From the NCBI GenBank assembly GCA_905221605.1, contig CAJNDS010000152.1:165697-213847 (forward strand): a stretch of 48,151 nucleotides of DNA, read 5' to 3'. The notes below the pieces were generated by a model. It saw only the letters and a program-made list of their open reading frames with translations, made no database searches and had not been told where the DNA came from. The translations under genes were made by a program, and so were the position numbers. Within the stretch, counting starts at the first letter, position 1. Every line of letters begins with the position of its first letter. This stretch comes from Symbiodinium natans (lineage: Eukaryota; Sar; Dinophyceae; Suessiales; Symbiodiniaceae). This document shows, piece by piece, positions 1-12,900 of this stretch.

Positions 1-3000
1 ATTGGCATGTCCCTTGTTCCACGAAGGGGATCTCTGGCCTTGTCTGACCCGGTGAGCCGCCTCGAGCCCTTCCGAGCAACTTTGAGATGTCATCGGAGGT
101 GGCTCATGATGGCTCATGATCTCTTATGAGCATCCTTGCTCTGAACAAAGAGCTTCGGTTCTTGGCTTGTTCCAGGCAGTGTTGACATGTGCTGACATGA
201 CACCACATAATGATCCGATAGAGCATGAATGCGAGCACATTGGCAGATTTTGGCTTTAATACCATCGGCTGGCGCTGAGACATCAGGCCGAAAACTAAAA
301 AGTCGCTGCAGTTTCAATTCGAACTCATGATTTTTCAGGTTATCGGGATAGATGTTAAGTAAATGGAGTATTTTGGGATTTGGCGGTATGCCTGGCATTG
401 CCGTGAAGCGGTTTTATCCGTAGTGCAGTGTGGGGCTGCAGTATTCTGAACCACCGCCCAGCGACAGGCAATGTGGGCCGAGAGAGGGATCGAGACCTAA
501 CAGAGTCTAGAATACAATACACGTGGTTTCTGTCCGCATAATCAGAACTTGCCTTCATCAGCTCTCCGGGCTTCAGATGCAGTCCCTTGGCTCTATGTCT
601 TCCAGCTTGGATGTGCCGATTGCCCAAAGTTACATCAGGACTGCGTTGTGGATCGGTTCGCCATGGGCCACCTCGACATGCTGTCCCTTAAATGGTCCCA
701 CGATAGCCTAACGATGCCCAACGACCCAACGGTTTCGGAACACCTATAAGCAACAGCGTGCAACAGCGTGCAACAGCGTGCATGCACATACTGTGACAAA
801 TCGCTTTGCGCCGACATGCCGGTACGATGCAGGAACCCTCCAGCCCCCCCCCCCGCTCTCCCCCCCTCCCATCCCCCATCTCTGAGAACAAGACATGCAC
901 CGAAAGGCTGTTCAGGGCAAAGTGTGAAAGTTCCGATAAGTTCCGATAACCGTGTGAGAAAGCGAACAAAATCCTCACTGGGGTCTGAAAAGTCGATGAT
1001 GCAGGGCGTTGTGATTAAAGCCGATCGCGTTCTCATGTTCTTGTGCTCAAGCCGTCGGAGGTGAAATTGAAGCACAAATAGAGAGGCTCTCTAATGCCAA
1101 TTCCCCGATTGAGCGGCCTTTAGCTCTCGGAGCTGTTTTGCTGTGTAGGAGAAGTCCACGTTGCCGCGACTTGCAGAGGAGGACTTGACTGTTGCAAGAT
1201 GCCACAAGATGCCACAAGATGCCACAAGATGCAGAAGTGACTCAAATCAACCAATCCCAGGCAAGTACAGCCAATCCAACCCTTCTGAATTCCAGGTCCT
1301 CCTTCCCGTGGTTTGAGCCCTATGCCACGCAGGATCTGGTCCAGTTCATGGTGAAGCTCAGTGTCGAAGGCTTTCCACAGGCCGTCAAGGCACAGTTCAA
1401 GGGTTGAAAAGGATTGTCTGCCCAAATCACTTGTTTGCAGTTGGAGACGAACCTTGCACAACTTCGCACAGCTCTAGAAAAGCGGAGATGTCCAGAGCCA
1501 CAACGGCCACGGGGAGAGAATTCCGAGTCGAAGAAAGCCAAAACCCAACCTCAATTAGCAAACACATCCTGCTCATGACAGCGAGGACTCCAAGAATAGG
1601 TCAGACCATAGAGGTCGTTCCATGTCAGTGATTTGTGCTGCCGCACGAATCTTGAGCATGTTGGGGTGGATCTGCTTGGCACGTTCGGACATCACAGAAG
1701 TTAGGCATCTTCACAGCATTTTGAGACGGCCCAGGACAGGACGTACTCCACAGATTTCACTTTGCACACAATATTCGCGAGGTCTTCCATTCGTTTCTGC
1801 CTTCGAAAGGTACATAAGGTACCGTAGATGTAGCTACTTCTCAACTTTTCGCAGCGTCAGTACTTGCCGGCTGCAGCACAGATGCTTTTCTCATGCGAGC
1901 AGGACACACTTGCCCCGAAGTTGCCGAACCCCAAACTGGATCATGGCAACGCAGAGACTGCCGTGTGTGCCGAAATTTCGGGTCATCTTTCGCTCGATCG
2001 GCGGTGTTGCTCTGAAGTGTCCTTGGATGTCATGGGTCTTTGCGAGATCCCCTTTTCAGTCCTTGAGCGCTGCTCAATGTTGCCACAGCCTCCTGCATGC
2101 AAAACACCACAGAGCAAAAGAACACAGAGTCAGGTGCGGCGCATGCAAAAGTACAGTGGAACCGTGGTGCGAGCTCCGGAGTGCGCTGCCCAGATCAGCC
2201 AAGGTTCGAAGCGTAGAGGCGTAGAGCAGACCACCATGGCAGGGTGCCTGAAGAAGCGGATGCACAAGTAACGCCACATCAGGTGGATCAACGAGTCGCC
2301 GGAGAGCCCATGGTCAATGCCTTACAATCCTCCAGGTTCACCGTGCATGTCGGCTGTGTGGCGCAGAAACAGTCTCAAGGACCCCACCCAGCATCCTGTA
2401 GATGATAACCCTAGAGATGATGATCCTACGTCAAGGCTTAAAAGAAGCTAGAGGGACTGCATGTTCATGAAAGGTTCAAGGGCCAGATACTGGCTCACTA
2501 TTGCAAGGATACGATTCATTCGTGCCTCCAAGACCAGACCTTTCCTCCCAAGCAGACTCATTATGAGACATACAGGTGACCAGGAGGCAACAGTAGGTCG
2601 GGCCAGGTCGGGAGAAATCGGCGATTAGTTACGGAGTCACTCAGGAAGCCGGGCACAGCTGTTTGCGCAGAAGTTGCGCGTGACCTCGGCGGCACCGGCG
2701 AGGCCCCGTGATCAAGAAACGATTCGTTCAAGCAGCTTCCTCCTTAAGCTGCTTTGACTGCTTTGCTTCAAGGCTTAGAGCTTCAGTTGGGGCTTGTGGT
2801 GCTGAACCTTTGCGTGCAGTTTGTGCTGCAAAGCTTATTTGCGGTAACCCCTCGCATGGGCCAGGTGCTGCTTTTGCAGTCAAACTGCGGCCAGATTCGT
2901 TTTCAGTCGGGTGACCGAGTCACTTTCTGCCTGCCGAAGGCCTCTTGGATTGATGTGATGTTTGCTTGTTTCATGTTCGAGATGCAGGCATGGCAGATGG

Positions 3001-5494
3001 AAAAGTAGGATTTTTCGGCGGCTTACACTAGGTTTCAGAGGAGGCAGGGTCGGGTGCACCCCCCCTAGGTACTCATGTCAACTCATGTGGAAGGCAGAGT
3101 GCGAGAAGGAAAGTAAGGTGAACAGGCTGAACAGGCTGAATGGGGTGACGTGTGGGTAGTCTTGTGTGTAATCGAGGGTAATCCATCTTACGCTCGAAGA
3201 GGGGTCTTCTCCAGCCCGAGAATGCCCGAGACTTCGGATGGGAGAGCAAATGGAGCGACAGAAGAGTGACTAGCGACGAGAGTGTGCAACGTGTTGCCGC
3301 AGACCGCGAGGCGTCAGAAGATGGCTATCTCCCAGAGGCTGGTTGGTGGCTGCAGCTAAACAGCTTACCTTGTTGCACCAGTTCAAAGCGTCTGGTTGGT
3401 ACCAGGCAAAACTCGTCATGTGGCGCGCTTATTTGGGGGGTTGCATGGTCCCCCAACCGGCCGAAAGACCCGGGTGCGGCCGTGCGGCGCCGTGGTTTGC
3501 CCCATTCTCCTGTGCCTCCAAGGCTATCTCATACCGACCGGCCTGCAGGATCCGTGCTGTCCTGCTGCAGACTTCACCTGCCAAGACCCCTCAGTCTGCT
3601 CCTCGAACAGCGCCAAGCCTCCTCAATGTGGGAATGCCTTCGTTGCGAGGCGATGGGAAGCAGCCTGCGCCGTTGAACTTGGACCTGCATGCCTTCTCCA
3701 GCAAGGCTTCGAACACGCTGGAGCGTGAGCTTTACTGCCTCCACTGGACAGCACTAGGCAGAACTCAATGCTAGGTGGTGCTGTCTGGCTTGTCCATTGA
3801 TGTTGGGGAAGCAGAGCTGATGCGTTTCTTCTCGAAGCCATGGCCCCAATCGACCCTCACTGATCGGTCTTGGTGGACCCCGGTGCTTTCGCTGTTGGTT
3901 ATAAGGGGATTCGGTCGATTCGGTGACACTGCTGATGCGTGTGGTGCTGGGCATTGCTGGGCTGTTTTGAGGTTGTGTCCATCATTTCAATCGGTAGGTC
4001 TAAAGCAAGACGAATTCAGGCCATGACTGGCGTACCAGGTGTTACAGCCGCAAACAAAGGCTGACAAGTCCATCAAGGGCCTTTAGAAACCCAAACAATC
4101 TGCAATTAGATTTCTCGGCCCCCTGCCAGAAAGATTGAATGATTGAATCAATCAAGGGGGGGGGCTATCAATGGGAAGTAAACGTTATCCATGTAAACGT
4201 CGCAACTACACAGGTCCATAGTGGCACGCAGAAACCTCCAAATACCCGTTGGCTGGACATACGCTCTCCTCGGAAAGCGTTGCAACGTGGCTGCGACGAG
4301 CGAGTCCACTGCCACGGTTTTGCGATGGCCTCGGGTCGCGCAAAAGGGTGGCCGCCGGGCAGGACCCGGAAAAGGGCCAAACAGGGTCGTAGGATGTCGT
4401 AGGTCTCGAAGCTTGGCCTCACACCGGCCTCTAAACCCTCCCAAGTCCAGACCCAGCTTGCAACTCGCTTCCGCAATTCCCGCTCGCTTCTTCGCCATTC
4501 GCGTTTTCGCAGCTCTCTGCGGCATTCTGCGACCACGTACCCGTGCCGCACGAGGGCTGAGGGGTTGAAGATGTTTGAAGCGTGCAGGGCTGGAGGCTTT
4601 GGGGTTTACGCCGTCTACGTTTTCCGTTGGTGTTCGCTTGCTTTAGTTTCGACAGCCCCTAATAGGCCCCAGCCCGAGCCCTCTACAGCCCGTTCCGCAT
4701 GAAGGCCACGAGCATTCATGGCAGTCATAGCAACAGAAGCCTTCCCGTATTCGGCCCTCGTCCTCCAAGGCCTGAAAGGCAAGCTCAATGTTTTCCACCC
4801 TCTGACAATGACCGGATCATCTGCAGAAATTTCAGCGTTCAGAAACGACCATAAATGCAGCCTTAATGGCTAGGTATCCCTTCGCAAGCCGGGAATGGAG
4901 CATTCACAGCTTCCAAAGCCTGAGCCATTTCGGCAACCTCTTTGCCTGCACAGAGTTTACAGTAGTCTGCGCTCCCCTTGCTCATAGTGTTCTCTACTTC
5001 TAGGTGCACGATGCTGCCGCTCTCGCATTTGTGGTTCAAACTTACGTCCAATCTCCACCACTCGCACGACTCCCAAAATCCACTTCCTGCTGTGTATTCG
5101 AAGACTGCGCACGAGCGATCCCCTCAGGGGATAACTCGCATGGTGCGGTTGGCTCTTCTGCTTCCGAGCAGATATCGTCGAGCGTCAAGCCTCCAAACTC
5201 CACAAGCTGCTGCAGCTTTTAGACCTTGCGAGAGGGGAAGCACCCCCCGTGCAAAGACCTGGAGAGCTGCCTGGGCTTCCTCATGCTGTTTTCAGCAAAG
5301 AAAACACCCTGCCCAACTTCGATACTGTACATCGCCTTTTGCAAAACCTCAACCCTGGCCTCGACCTCCGACTGCTTTGCCTTTCACTGCCTCGCCAAAG
5401 CACATCCTGGACAAAAGAGTGCTGGCCTTTCTGCACTAGTTTGCTGTTCTGGGGTTTAAGTGTAGAGGCGTAGTGGTTAACATGATTAGCCGTG
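1..5494. other. No supportable gene
   Basis: Frames up to 200 codons occur here (for example 1622-2224 and 3343-3774), but competing frames overlap on both strands and none shows a motif or ordered composition. A C-rich run lies at 842-890. Tandem 10-bp duplications lie at 101, 751, 929 and 1197. Confidence 0.5.
1197..1232. repeat. Tandem 10-bp repeat AGATGCCACA
   Basis: Three exact copies and a partial fourth sit in otherwise unique sequence. Similar 10-bp cases lie at 101-120, 751-780, 929-948, 13803-13840 and 18869-18896. Confidence 0.95.
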
Positions 5495-5720
5495 TCGTGG
5501 GGGAATATCTGGGGGTGGCGCTCTAGTCACTCCAGGGATTCTCTGCAGGATTTCTTGGTACTCCAGGGATTGCGGCTATCTCTCTGTGGTCACTTTCCTC
5601 TTCGGTATTCTCAGCTTTGGGTGGGCTCCAGGCCCTCAGTGGCTAGCCCTCTGGAGCGGCAAAACCTGCAGCACTCCATGGATTCAGTGGGATTCTCTGG
5701 GGGATTCTCGCGAGTTGCAG
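5495..5720. repeat. Dispersed CTCCAGGGATTCTCTG-type repeat, first site
   Basis: CACTCCAGGGATTCTCTG, ACTCCAGGGATTGCGG, GCACTCCATGGATTC and GGGATTCTCTGGGGGATTCTC follow at irregular spacing. The same words return at 20440-20640 and 22480-22620 beside the 17-bp minisatellite arrays. No gene is seen. Confidence 0.55.
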
Positions 5721-6577
5721 CAGGATGCAGAAGGGCTCGCACATGTTCGGACGAATCGACCACAAGGAGGCTCAGGCCAGAAACATCCCAAAACGCCATC
5801 CCTCAAGCGGGGTCATACGGAAGCTTGAACCTATGCCCATGCTCGGCCTGCGTCTTGTGGCCTGGGCGTTCCTCAAAACCACCTTACTGGGGACTTTGCC
5901 CTAGTTGCACAACTAGATGTTACTTCTTGCGTCACCTTGGTCCTCAGTCCCCAAGTCTTAAACCTACTTGAACAGCATAAGAATAAGGTACACTATGCCA
6001 GTCTGTGTCATGAATATGTCCCGCGAAGGACACCACGAAAGTTCCACGAAAGGAAAGCAACAATCCGCAGAGAAACAAATCCAGATGAGTGTGACAACCC
6101 TCATGTGCGATGCAAATCCCGTCTGCTCGTGCACTCGATACTCGTCGGGTTCCAAAGAAGTTCTGCAGACATGAGCCGCTTTCTGTGTTTCCGGCATGCG
6201 TGGGCCATGGGACTCAGGTTGTGCAGAAGTTCGATGTTGCAGAATATTGCAAGATCACCACTTTTGTGCTGTCTGAATTTGAGGCAAGGAGCAACGAAGG
6301 CGCGCCGGGTAGGGACGGGATATTGATTCTACCAGAATCCACGAGAATATCATGTTCACAGCTCTTCATGTCTGTGCCGCAAACGCCTGTTTCAGGTCGT
6401 CGGGTACATGTTTGAGTGGTTGCCGATCCTGTAGCACTGTCCGGCGTACAAATTCCCCGACTTCCTGCATGAGATCACAGAGAAGGAATCAGAAGTAAGT
6501 CGTATAAGTGCTTACACATAAACATACACATCAATTCAAACGCATATATTACACCGATCGATCTCTCTATCTCTAGT

Positions 6578-6634
6578 TCTCTCTCTCTCTCTCTCTCTCT
6601 CTCTGTCCCCGTGTGAGTGAGTGAGTGAGTGAGA
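6578..6634. repeat. (CT)n and (GTGA)n microsatellites
   Basis: A pure (CT)n run to 6604 is followed, after GTCCCC, by five GTGA units. No gene is close by. Confidence 0.95.
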
Positions 6635-7974
6635 GTGAGCACGTGCGCCGTGTCTCCTGACAGGGCATTGTTGCCCATGCTCGGGGGTGCAGCTTTGCGC
6701 AGCTGGCTGATCACCATTGCTGTGCGCATGCTTTTGGGCATTGTTGCGAGGGCACCCGGGTTCAAGAGCCCTGCAGTCGAGCGTCACCGAGGTCCATCAC
6801 ATTTCCAAGTTGCGTGGACGTCGCAACGTTTCTGGGACGGTCAGCCCACGCTTTTGCAGATGACAAGGACCACCGAACGACCGCTGCATGTGCCACGGCA
6901 AGATCATCGAAGCACGCGAACAGTTGAGCAAATTGACACACTGAATTTGTTGGAACGAATCGAAGCACCCTCGGACTCTGCGCTGGCAACGGCCTCAAAT
7001 CTCAGCAGAAACATCACCGAGGGCAGCGCCTTGAATCGTGCAATCATGCCCTGATTGTCAGAGCCGCAGTGGTCTTTAATCACGGTAGTTGTAAACGCTT
7101 CCGCATGCCGGCCCAACGCGAGGAGTAGTGTGCACTCAGGAGGTTTAGAGTGGTCCCAGGAGGGCTTCAGGGGAGTTGAGGGGGGTCCAAGGACACGCAA
7201 CGGAGGTGGCTTCTTTCATGCTTTTTGACGTGGTCTCTGTGGGGCCCACAGTCTGGACCGCATCGGATTGGGGCTCCTCCAGGCGGCGTAAGGGCACGGT
7301 CCCACAGGGAGGGGGGTGGGTGGACTGTGGGGTGGAGTGTGGGGAGAAGGCTTGGAAAGGGGGAAGGAAGGAGACCAGATCGGCCGCAGGCCGAGGCGAG
7401 TTTAATCTTCCTATGCAAGCAGAAAGCCCTTAGCATCCCTTAGCTACAGCCAACATTGGTTTTGGACTTTGGCAGAGTGCCCCACAATGCAGGAGACTCG
7501 CATTGCTCTGCTTTTAAATCGGTCGCCCATACGCTGCCTTGATCTCAATCCATCAACTCGCGCATGAAGGTCTTTCTATCACACCTGCATTCCGAGGTCC
7601 TGCTGCAGATGAGGTCCCGACACTAAGAGTTTCCAATCTCTTGTCGGGCTTCGTTCAACTGTTGTTGGCTTAGGCTCGGCTGCCGGCTCTCCCAGCACCT
7701 ACAATCCGGCCGGGTGAGGTGGGAGTTTATCATTCCGTTGTTTGATCGTAAGTGGCAATGCCTACTCACTCAGGCACCTGCCTCCATCTTTGTGAACTGG
7801 GCTCCCTTGCAGCTGGCCCTTGGGTATGCTTCGCCCTGAGACATTCGTGGCGCCAGACATCCGTTATCATCCGACCCCCGGTGTCAGGTGGTGGAGCTTC
7901 GTCCAGCTGGGACGAAGGCGCCCTCAGACGTGAAGAGGGTGAAGCACTGTGGAATCGTGTTGAGTCTATGGGAG

Positions 7975-8019
7975 CACTGTTCAACCATGTTCAACCATGT
8001 TCAACCCGGTTGAACAGTG
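7975..8019. repeat. 12-bp inverted repeat enclosing a 10-bp triplication
   Basis: CACTGTTCAACC (7975-7986) and GGTTGAACAGTG (8008-8019) are exact reverse complements. Between them GTTCAACCAT is repeated in tandem (7979-8006), so the left arm is present almost three times. The right end forms an imperfect palindrome GTTCAACCCGGTTGAAC. Confidence 0.7.
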
Positions 8020-8469
8020 GGCATTGGCCCCTCAAGGCAGAGTGGGCACCGGTTGACGTGACCGGACAATTGGGAACAGAACAGGGGCACTTTGCCCCCA
8101 GCTGTTCATCTTGCAAGGCGCGCTGGGGAATGCTCCTAGGCTCGTATGGGCCAGCATCCTGCTCAAGCACTAATGAACAAATTCGCATTCAGAATGCAAC
8201 TTCGAGTTGTGAGATTATCTTCGAGTTACTTGATAGTCTTGATAGCCCTCGATGTTCCCTGCCATGGATGATCAGGGCTGACCAGGCCATCTGCTTTGCT
8301 TTGCGACAGGCATCGCCGTCGAGCGAGGGTCGGAAAATGTGCTCATGAGTCAAGGCCTCTGAGTCGAAAACCAGACGGACCTGAGTCGAGAACAGGGCAG
8401 ACCCCTGAGTCGAAAACGTGACCGAGCGTGAGCCGAAAACACCCTGAACCCCTACCAGAAAACCCGAAG

Positions 8470-9650
8470 CCTACTCCTCCCCCATGCGGTTCAAGGGTTT
8501 AGGGTGTTTTCGGGATTTTTGCGGGTTTTTAGGGTTTAGGGTTTAGGGGATTTAGGGTTTAGGGGGTTTTAGTTTTTTTTTTGTTTTTCGGTCAGGGGTT
8601 TTAGGCTCTAGGGGTTTTAAGGGTGAAGGGGATTTTTGGGGTTTAGGGTTTCGGGGTTCTTAGGTTTAGGCTTTGGGGTTTTTGGGTCTTTAGGGTTTCG
8701 GGTATTAGGGGTTCTAGGGTTTAGGGCTTAGAGGTTTTTAGGGTTTAGGGTTTTGTTTTTTTTTTAGGGTTTAGGGTTTAGGGTTTAGGGTTTGTTTAGA
8801 GTTTAGGGGTTTTTAGGGTTTAGGTTTTTTTTCGGTTTATGGCTCAGTGTTGTTTAGGCTTTAGGGGTTTTAGGGTTTAGGGTTTAGGGTGTAGGGCCTT
8901 TTGGGGTTTAGGGTTTCGGGTTAGGGTTAGGGTGCAGGGGTTTTAGGGTTTAGGGTTTGTGTGAAAGAGGGGGGGGGGGGGGGGGGGGGGGGCTGGGGGG
9001 GTGGGGGGGGTGGGGGGGGGTGGGGCGGCGTGGGGGGGGCGGTGGGGGGGGGGGGTGGGGGGGGGGGGGGGGGTGGGGGGGGTGGGGGGCGGGCACGGGG
9101 AGGGGGGCGGGTGGGGGGGGTGGGGGGCGGGCAGGGGAGGGGGGAGGGGGGGGGGGGGGGGGGGCGGGGCGGGGGGGGGGGGGGCGGGGGAAAACCCAAA
9201 AAAGATGCAAGCTTGCACGGGATTAGGGTTCAGGAGTTTTTGGGGATTAGGGCTTACGGGTTTTTAGTATTTCGGATTTTCGGATTTCGAGTTTAGGGGT
9301 TGTTTGGGTGCACGGATTTTTCGCTTTAGGGCATAAGGGGATTTAGGGTTTGGGGGGCTTTCTTGTGTAGGATTTATGGGTTTGTTCAGGTTTCTTGACG
9401 TTTAGGCTTCGAAATTCTGAGGGTTCAGGGTTTAGGGGGTTTCAGCTTTCGGGGTTTATGGGATGTGAGATTTACGGTATTTTTGCGGTTTAGGGGCTTT
9501 AGGGGCTTTTAGGGATTTTTAGGGTGTAGGGTTTAAGTTTCTTTAGGGTTTAGGGTTGAGGGTTTTTTAGGGTTTATGGTTTAGGTGTTTGGTGTTTAGG
9601 GCTTAGGGGTCTTTAGGATTTAGGGGTTTTAGGGTCTCGCATGATGGGTT
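8470..9650. repeat. Degenerate interstitial telomeric-type repeat block (TTTAGGG)
   Basis: Variants of TTTAGGG on the plus strand fill the block, with the longest perfect stretch at 8764-8791. Most units have gained extra T, G or a changed base. TTTAGGG is the Arabidopsis-type telomere unit also found in dinoflagellates. Ordinary sequence follows on both sides, so this is internal rather than a chromosome end. Confidence 0.85.
8969..9195. repeat. G-tract of about 225 bp inside the telomeric block
   Basis: Nearly every base is G, broken by single C, T or A residues, starting with a run of about 24 G. Many guanine runs in series make G-quadruplex formation likely on this strand. The open frames of poly-Gly or poly-Pro are artefacts. 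Confidence 0.9.
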
Positions 9651-9785
9651 AAAACAATGTTTTTGAAGGAAGCTTGCACGGCTTTAAAAAAGCGGGGGGA
9701 TTGGAGGGCCCCATTTGCAAACAAAATGCTCGCGTGATAGATTTTTTCAAAAACTCATCTATGCTTGAAGCAAGCTTGCACGGCA
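9207..9785. repeat. Three dispersed copies of AAGCTTGCACGG
   Basis: GCAAGCTTGCACGG occurs at about 9207, AAGCTTGCACGG at about 9669 and GCAAGCTTGCACGG at about 9770, at the edge of the telomeric block. The core GCAAGCTTGC is palindromic. The three copies differ in what follows, so this is not a simple duplication of the whole segment. Confidence 0.6.
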
Positions 9786-9850
9786 CCTCGAGACGTCTGA
9801 CGTACATAGGGGGCCTGTCTGAAAGCGAGAGGGGTCTATCGTGCCTATGT

Positions 9851-9939
9851 GTAGGTACCTATCGGTTTCCGGTAAACCCTGTAGATAGGGGTAGGGGTCT
9901 ATACATCTCCGGATAGACCCCTACAAAGTAGGTACCTAT
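9851..9939. repeat. 12-bp perfect hairpin flanked by GTAGGTACCTAT repeats
   Basis: GTAGGGGTCTAT (9891-9902) and ATAGACCCCTAC (9913-9924) are exact reverse complements around a 10-nt loop. GTAGGTACCTAT, itself largely palindromic, occurs on both sides (about 9851-9862 and 9928-9939). The nested dyads suggest the end of a small non-autonomous element or a recombination site. No target duplication was identified. Confidence 0.65.
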
Positions 9940-9959
9940 CCTAGAAGAGATGGACGGCT

Positions 9960-12900
9960 ACTTAACAAATAAAGGCGTTTCGCTGTAGAGGTTAACCTTT
10001 TTGTGCTTGGGGCCGTTTTCTGACTCTCTGTCTTGTTCTCTGATTCGCGTCTCCTCGGTTTTCTGACTCACGCCTTTCCATTTTCTGTCTCGGTTTTTGT
10101 CGTTTTCGGCTCGTTTTTTTTTGAGTCGGCCCTCACCCCCATGGCCATCACTGAGAACAGTATCACTTCGATTGGTCTGCGGCACACCGTCGGACTGGAC
10201 TCGGCTATGAAATGCTGTTGATCATCATGTGGCCTGTGATGTGCATGAAGGTAGCCGGCCTTCGTCCAGGCTATGCATACGAGGCCAGTTTTTTTGCATG
10301 AGCTGTATACAAATGTTAGTCGTGAATGTAGTGGGATACTCGTATAGAGTTGACTGGTGAATTCCAGCTGTACTTCACCAATGACGAAGTTGACACGATT
10401 GCAGCACGTTGCATTGGCATGTCCTTGGATGTGTTTTTCTGGCTTTGTTCGGGGTACTCGAACTTTCCGCAGTGGCAGAATGATGGGCGCCATGGGCGAT
10501 CGTCTGTCTGGGTACTGTAGCGACCTCTAGGCAAAAGATTGCAGTGCGGCAGCTGCGCCCACAAACGCCCAACGTCAACCCAACAGGATCCTCGCAAACC
10601 GAACGGCCTACCCCATCGATTTTCGCAACTCTGCAAACAAGCTGCCTTCGAAACAAACATGAAGTCTGGTGAAGGAGGAACCAACATTGCCTTCCAAGTG
10701 TTCTACCACTGGGGTGTGGCTGAAACTACGAATTTTTGAGAGCTTGATGTCTCGTCATTGCGGCCCAGCAGCCAACCACTGAATTTTGGGTTTAGACACG
10801 CTGTGGTTACACTGTGCAACCTCGGTTCGCGTAGTAGAGCGTTGTGAGCTTCCTTGGCATGCAAGGCGCGCATCACTTACGTCTCCTCATGCGGTTGCCG
10901 TTCAGAGGCCAGATCGTTATAGTGAGTAGTATCACGACGCGCCGAGCGTCTCTGAGTTTCACCTGCTTGCCAGGCTTCTGATGCATCCCAGCCATGTGCC
11001 CCATGTGGTGGGCTTAGCTTTCTGCAGCTGATCTGGCGGGACTTTTGCGCACTCAAGCATTATCAATCCACACACAAGGCGAACAGCGGGTCGCTCACAG
11101 CATGCCTGCTGGGCAGTTGCAGGTTTCCCATGCAAGGGAGAAAGATGCTTGACGATAAAGATGTGCTTCTTGGAGCCTGAGCCTATGCAGGAAGCTGCGT
11201 GGCCAGAGGCACAGGGTGGCACAGCGTGGCATGGTCGAGTCATTTCGCCCGATACCAGTAGGATCAGTAGGAGTCTGGCCTGGGGATATGGTGGGATATG
11301 CGACGCCATGCACGGCCACCTCACGTCTCCAAGATGTGTCCAGGCTTCGCCTTCACGGGGGCCTGATTTGACACCAGGTGCCTGAGATGAGTGTTACTCG
11401 TATAGTGGTGGTGAGATTGCCACCAGGTGTCTCCCACACTTGAAAGGCTTTTGATAGCTATAGACTCCAGAGAGTTTAAGACTCTTGAGAGGCTATCGCG
11501 GCTCACATGCGACTATTCCAAACTCAGGTCCAGGTTGGTTGGGTCTCGCGTGGGCGTCGATTTCGTCCTACTCGGTGGCTGTAGAGTGGCAGGCTACTCC
11601 CCTTCGGGTCCATGGCGTTGCAGCGGATGGCTCAGAGGATTGGCTCATGACCCTAAATGACGCGAATGTGTTCGCTGGCAGTTCATGGTGCTGTGGTGCC
11701 ACCGCCACGTATCCCTCCGGAAGTCTTGGCCCTGGACGAGGCCACCCGAAACGTCCGAATTGTTCCGAGTCACATTCGTAGTCGTATTCCGTGACATCAT
11801 GTGAAATCGCAACGCAATTCTGGTTCGTGTGCTCAGTGCATCTCAGTGCGCTGTCCTATAGCCAGGCTGGGTTCTCTGTCGCAGTGCGCTGGCCCTCCGT
11901 TGGTGCTGCAGCTTACGTCATTGAATTGCGCGAGGTGCGGCGATGGGTGACAGTATTCCGATGCTATGATCAGAGTTCCCCTGCCTGACTGAGTTGAATG
12001 TTGGAAGGCTGGCTCATCGACTGTAGAGCGCTTTGTCAGAAGTGCGTCGCCAACTCCACCGGGAGCGCTGATGGAGCTCAGAGCCAGAAGCTCAATTGTC
12101 ACCATTTCCATGAGACCAGCATGGTGAGCATGTTGGTGGGGTGAAGGGTTTAGTTAGGGCTGCAGGTCTGCAGGGTAGTCATTGGCTTGGGGGCAGTTTG
12201 GGATGTGCACACATGTATGTGCGTAAGGGTATGGTCACATCGCACAAAAAGGGCCATGCAGCTTGAGAGCCCAGGATTTGCAACAAACTTTTGGGCGATC
12301 CGTGGATACCCTGCCATGGCCCAGACTTGCTTCGCCAAATCGTTCTGAGGATTTCCCTCAGCACGAGCATCACTGCAAGCTCGCACCTCGCACACCGGCA
12401 GTCATCGGCGGTCGAGCATGCAGCGACAATGGACACCTTACAATTGCCTCGTTCGGAAAGTTAAGACCTGCCGAATCGTGTGGAACGTAGCATGCCCAAT
12501 TCTCAACGACGTTGCATGGACAAGTGAACAACAGCGACAACGTAAAAACGTGTGCAGCCCCTCATCAGTAGTCCTGCATAGTCCTGCACTATAATTATCA
12601 CTCGCGTCGCTGTGCAAACCTTAGCAGTTTATTGTCGCCTTTGACCTTTGCTTCTGAGGTCGGTGGATTGAAGCCTGGGCCTGGCCGAGCTTACGTGGCT
12701 CAGGCAACATGGCATTGCCATGGCATTGCCATGGCATTGCCATGGCATTGCCATGGCATTGACTATTACCAGATGTACTGGTACTGTTCTGCTTCTTGCG
12801 TCTTCTTGCTTGATACTAATCTGTGCTACTCGATGTCAAAGCTGGGTGTCCCGTGCAGGTCAGGGGCATGGGCCATTGTGGCTGCGAGTCTTTGCCGTGT

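Larger units (their letters stand above)
5731..8469. other. No supportable gene
   Basis: The stretch holds the CT/GTGA microsatellite and the 7975-8019 inverted repeat. The 198-codon frame at 7752-8348 contains the tandem GTTCAACCAT repeat and no motif. G-rich sequence lies at 7300-7370. Confidence 0.5.

Noticed and set aside
1622-2224. 200-codon open frame
   Set aside because: It overlaps a 135-codon frame in another phase, has no motif or ordered hydrophobic or helix pattern, and is rich in Arg, Cys and Ser as random frames here are.
5456-5480. tRNA A-box-like GTAGTGGTTAA
   Set aside because: No B box (GGTTCGAATCC-like) follows at the right distance and no cloverleaf can be drawn.
8927-9296. 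Gly-rich and Pro-rich reading frames
   Set aside because: They are translations of the G-tract in every frame.
8470-9650. Chromosome end
   Set aside because: Unique sequence lies on both sides and most units are degenerate, so this is internal.
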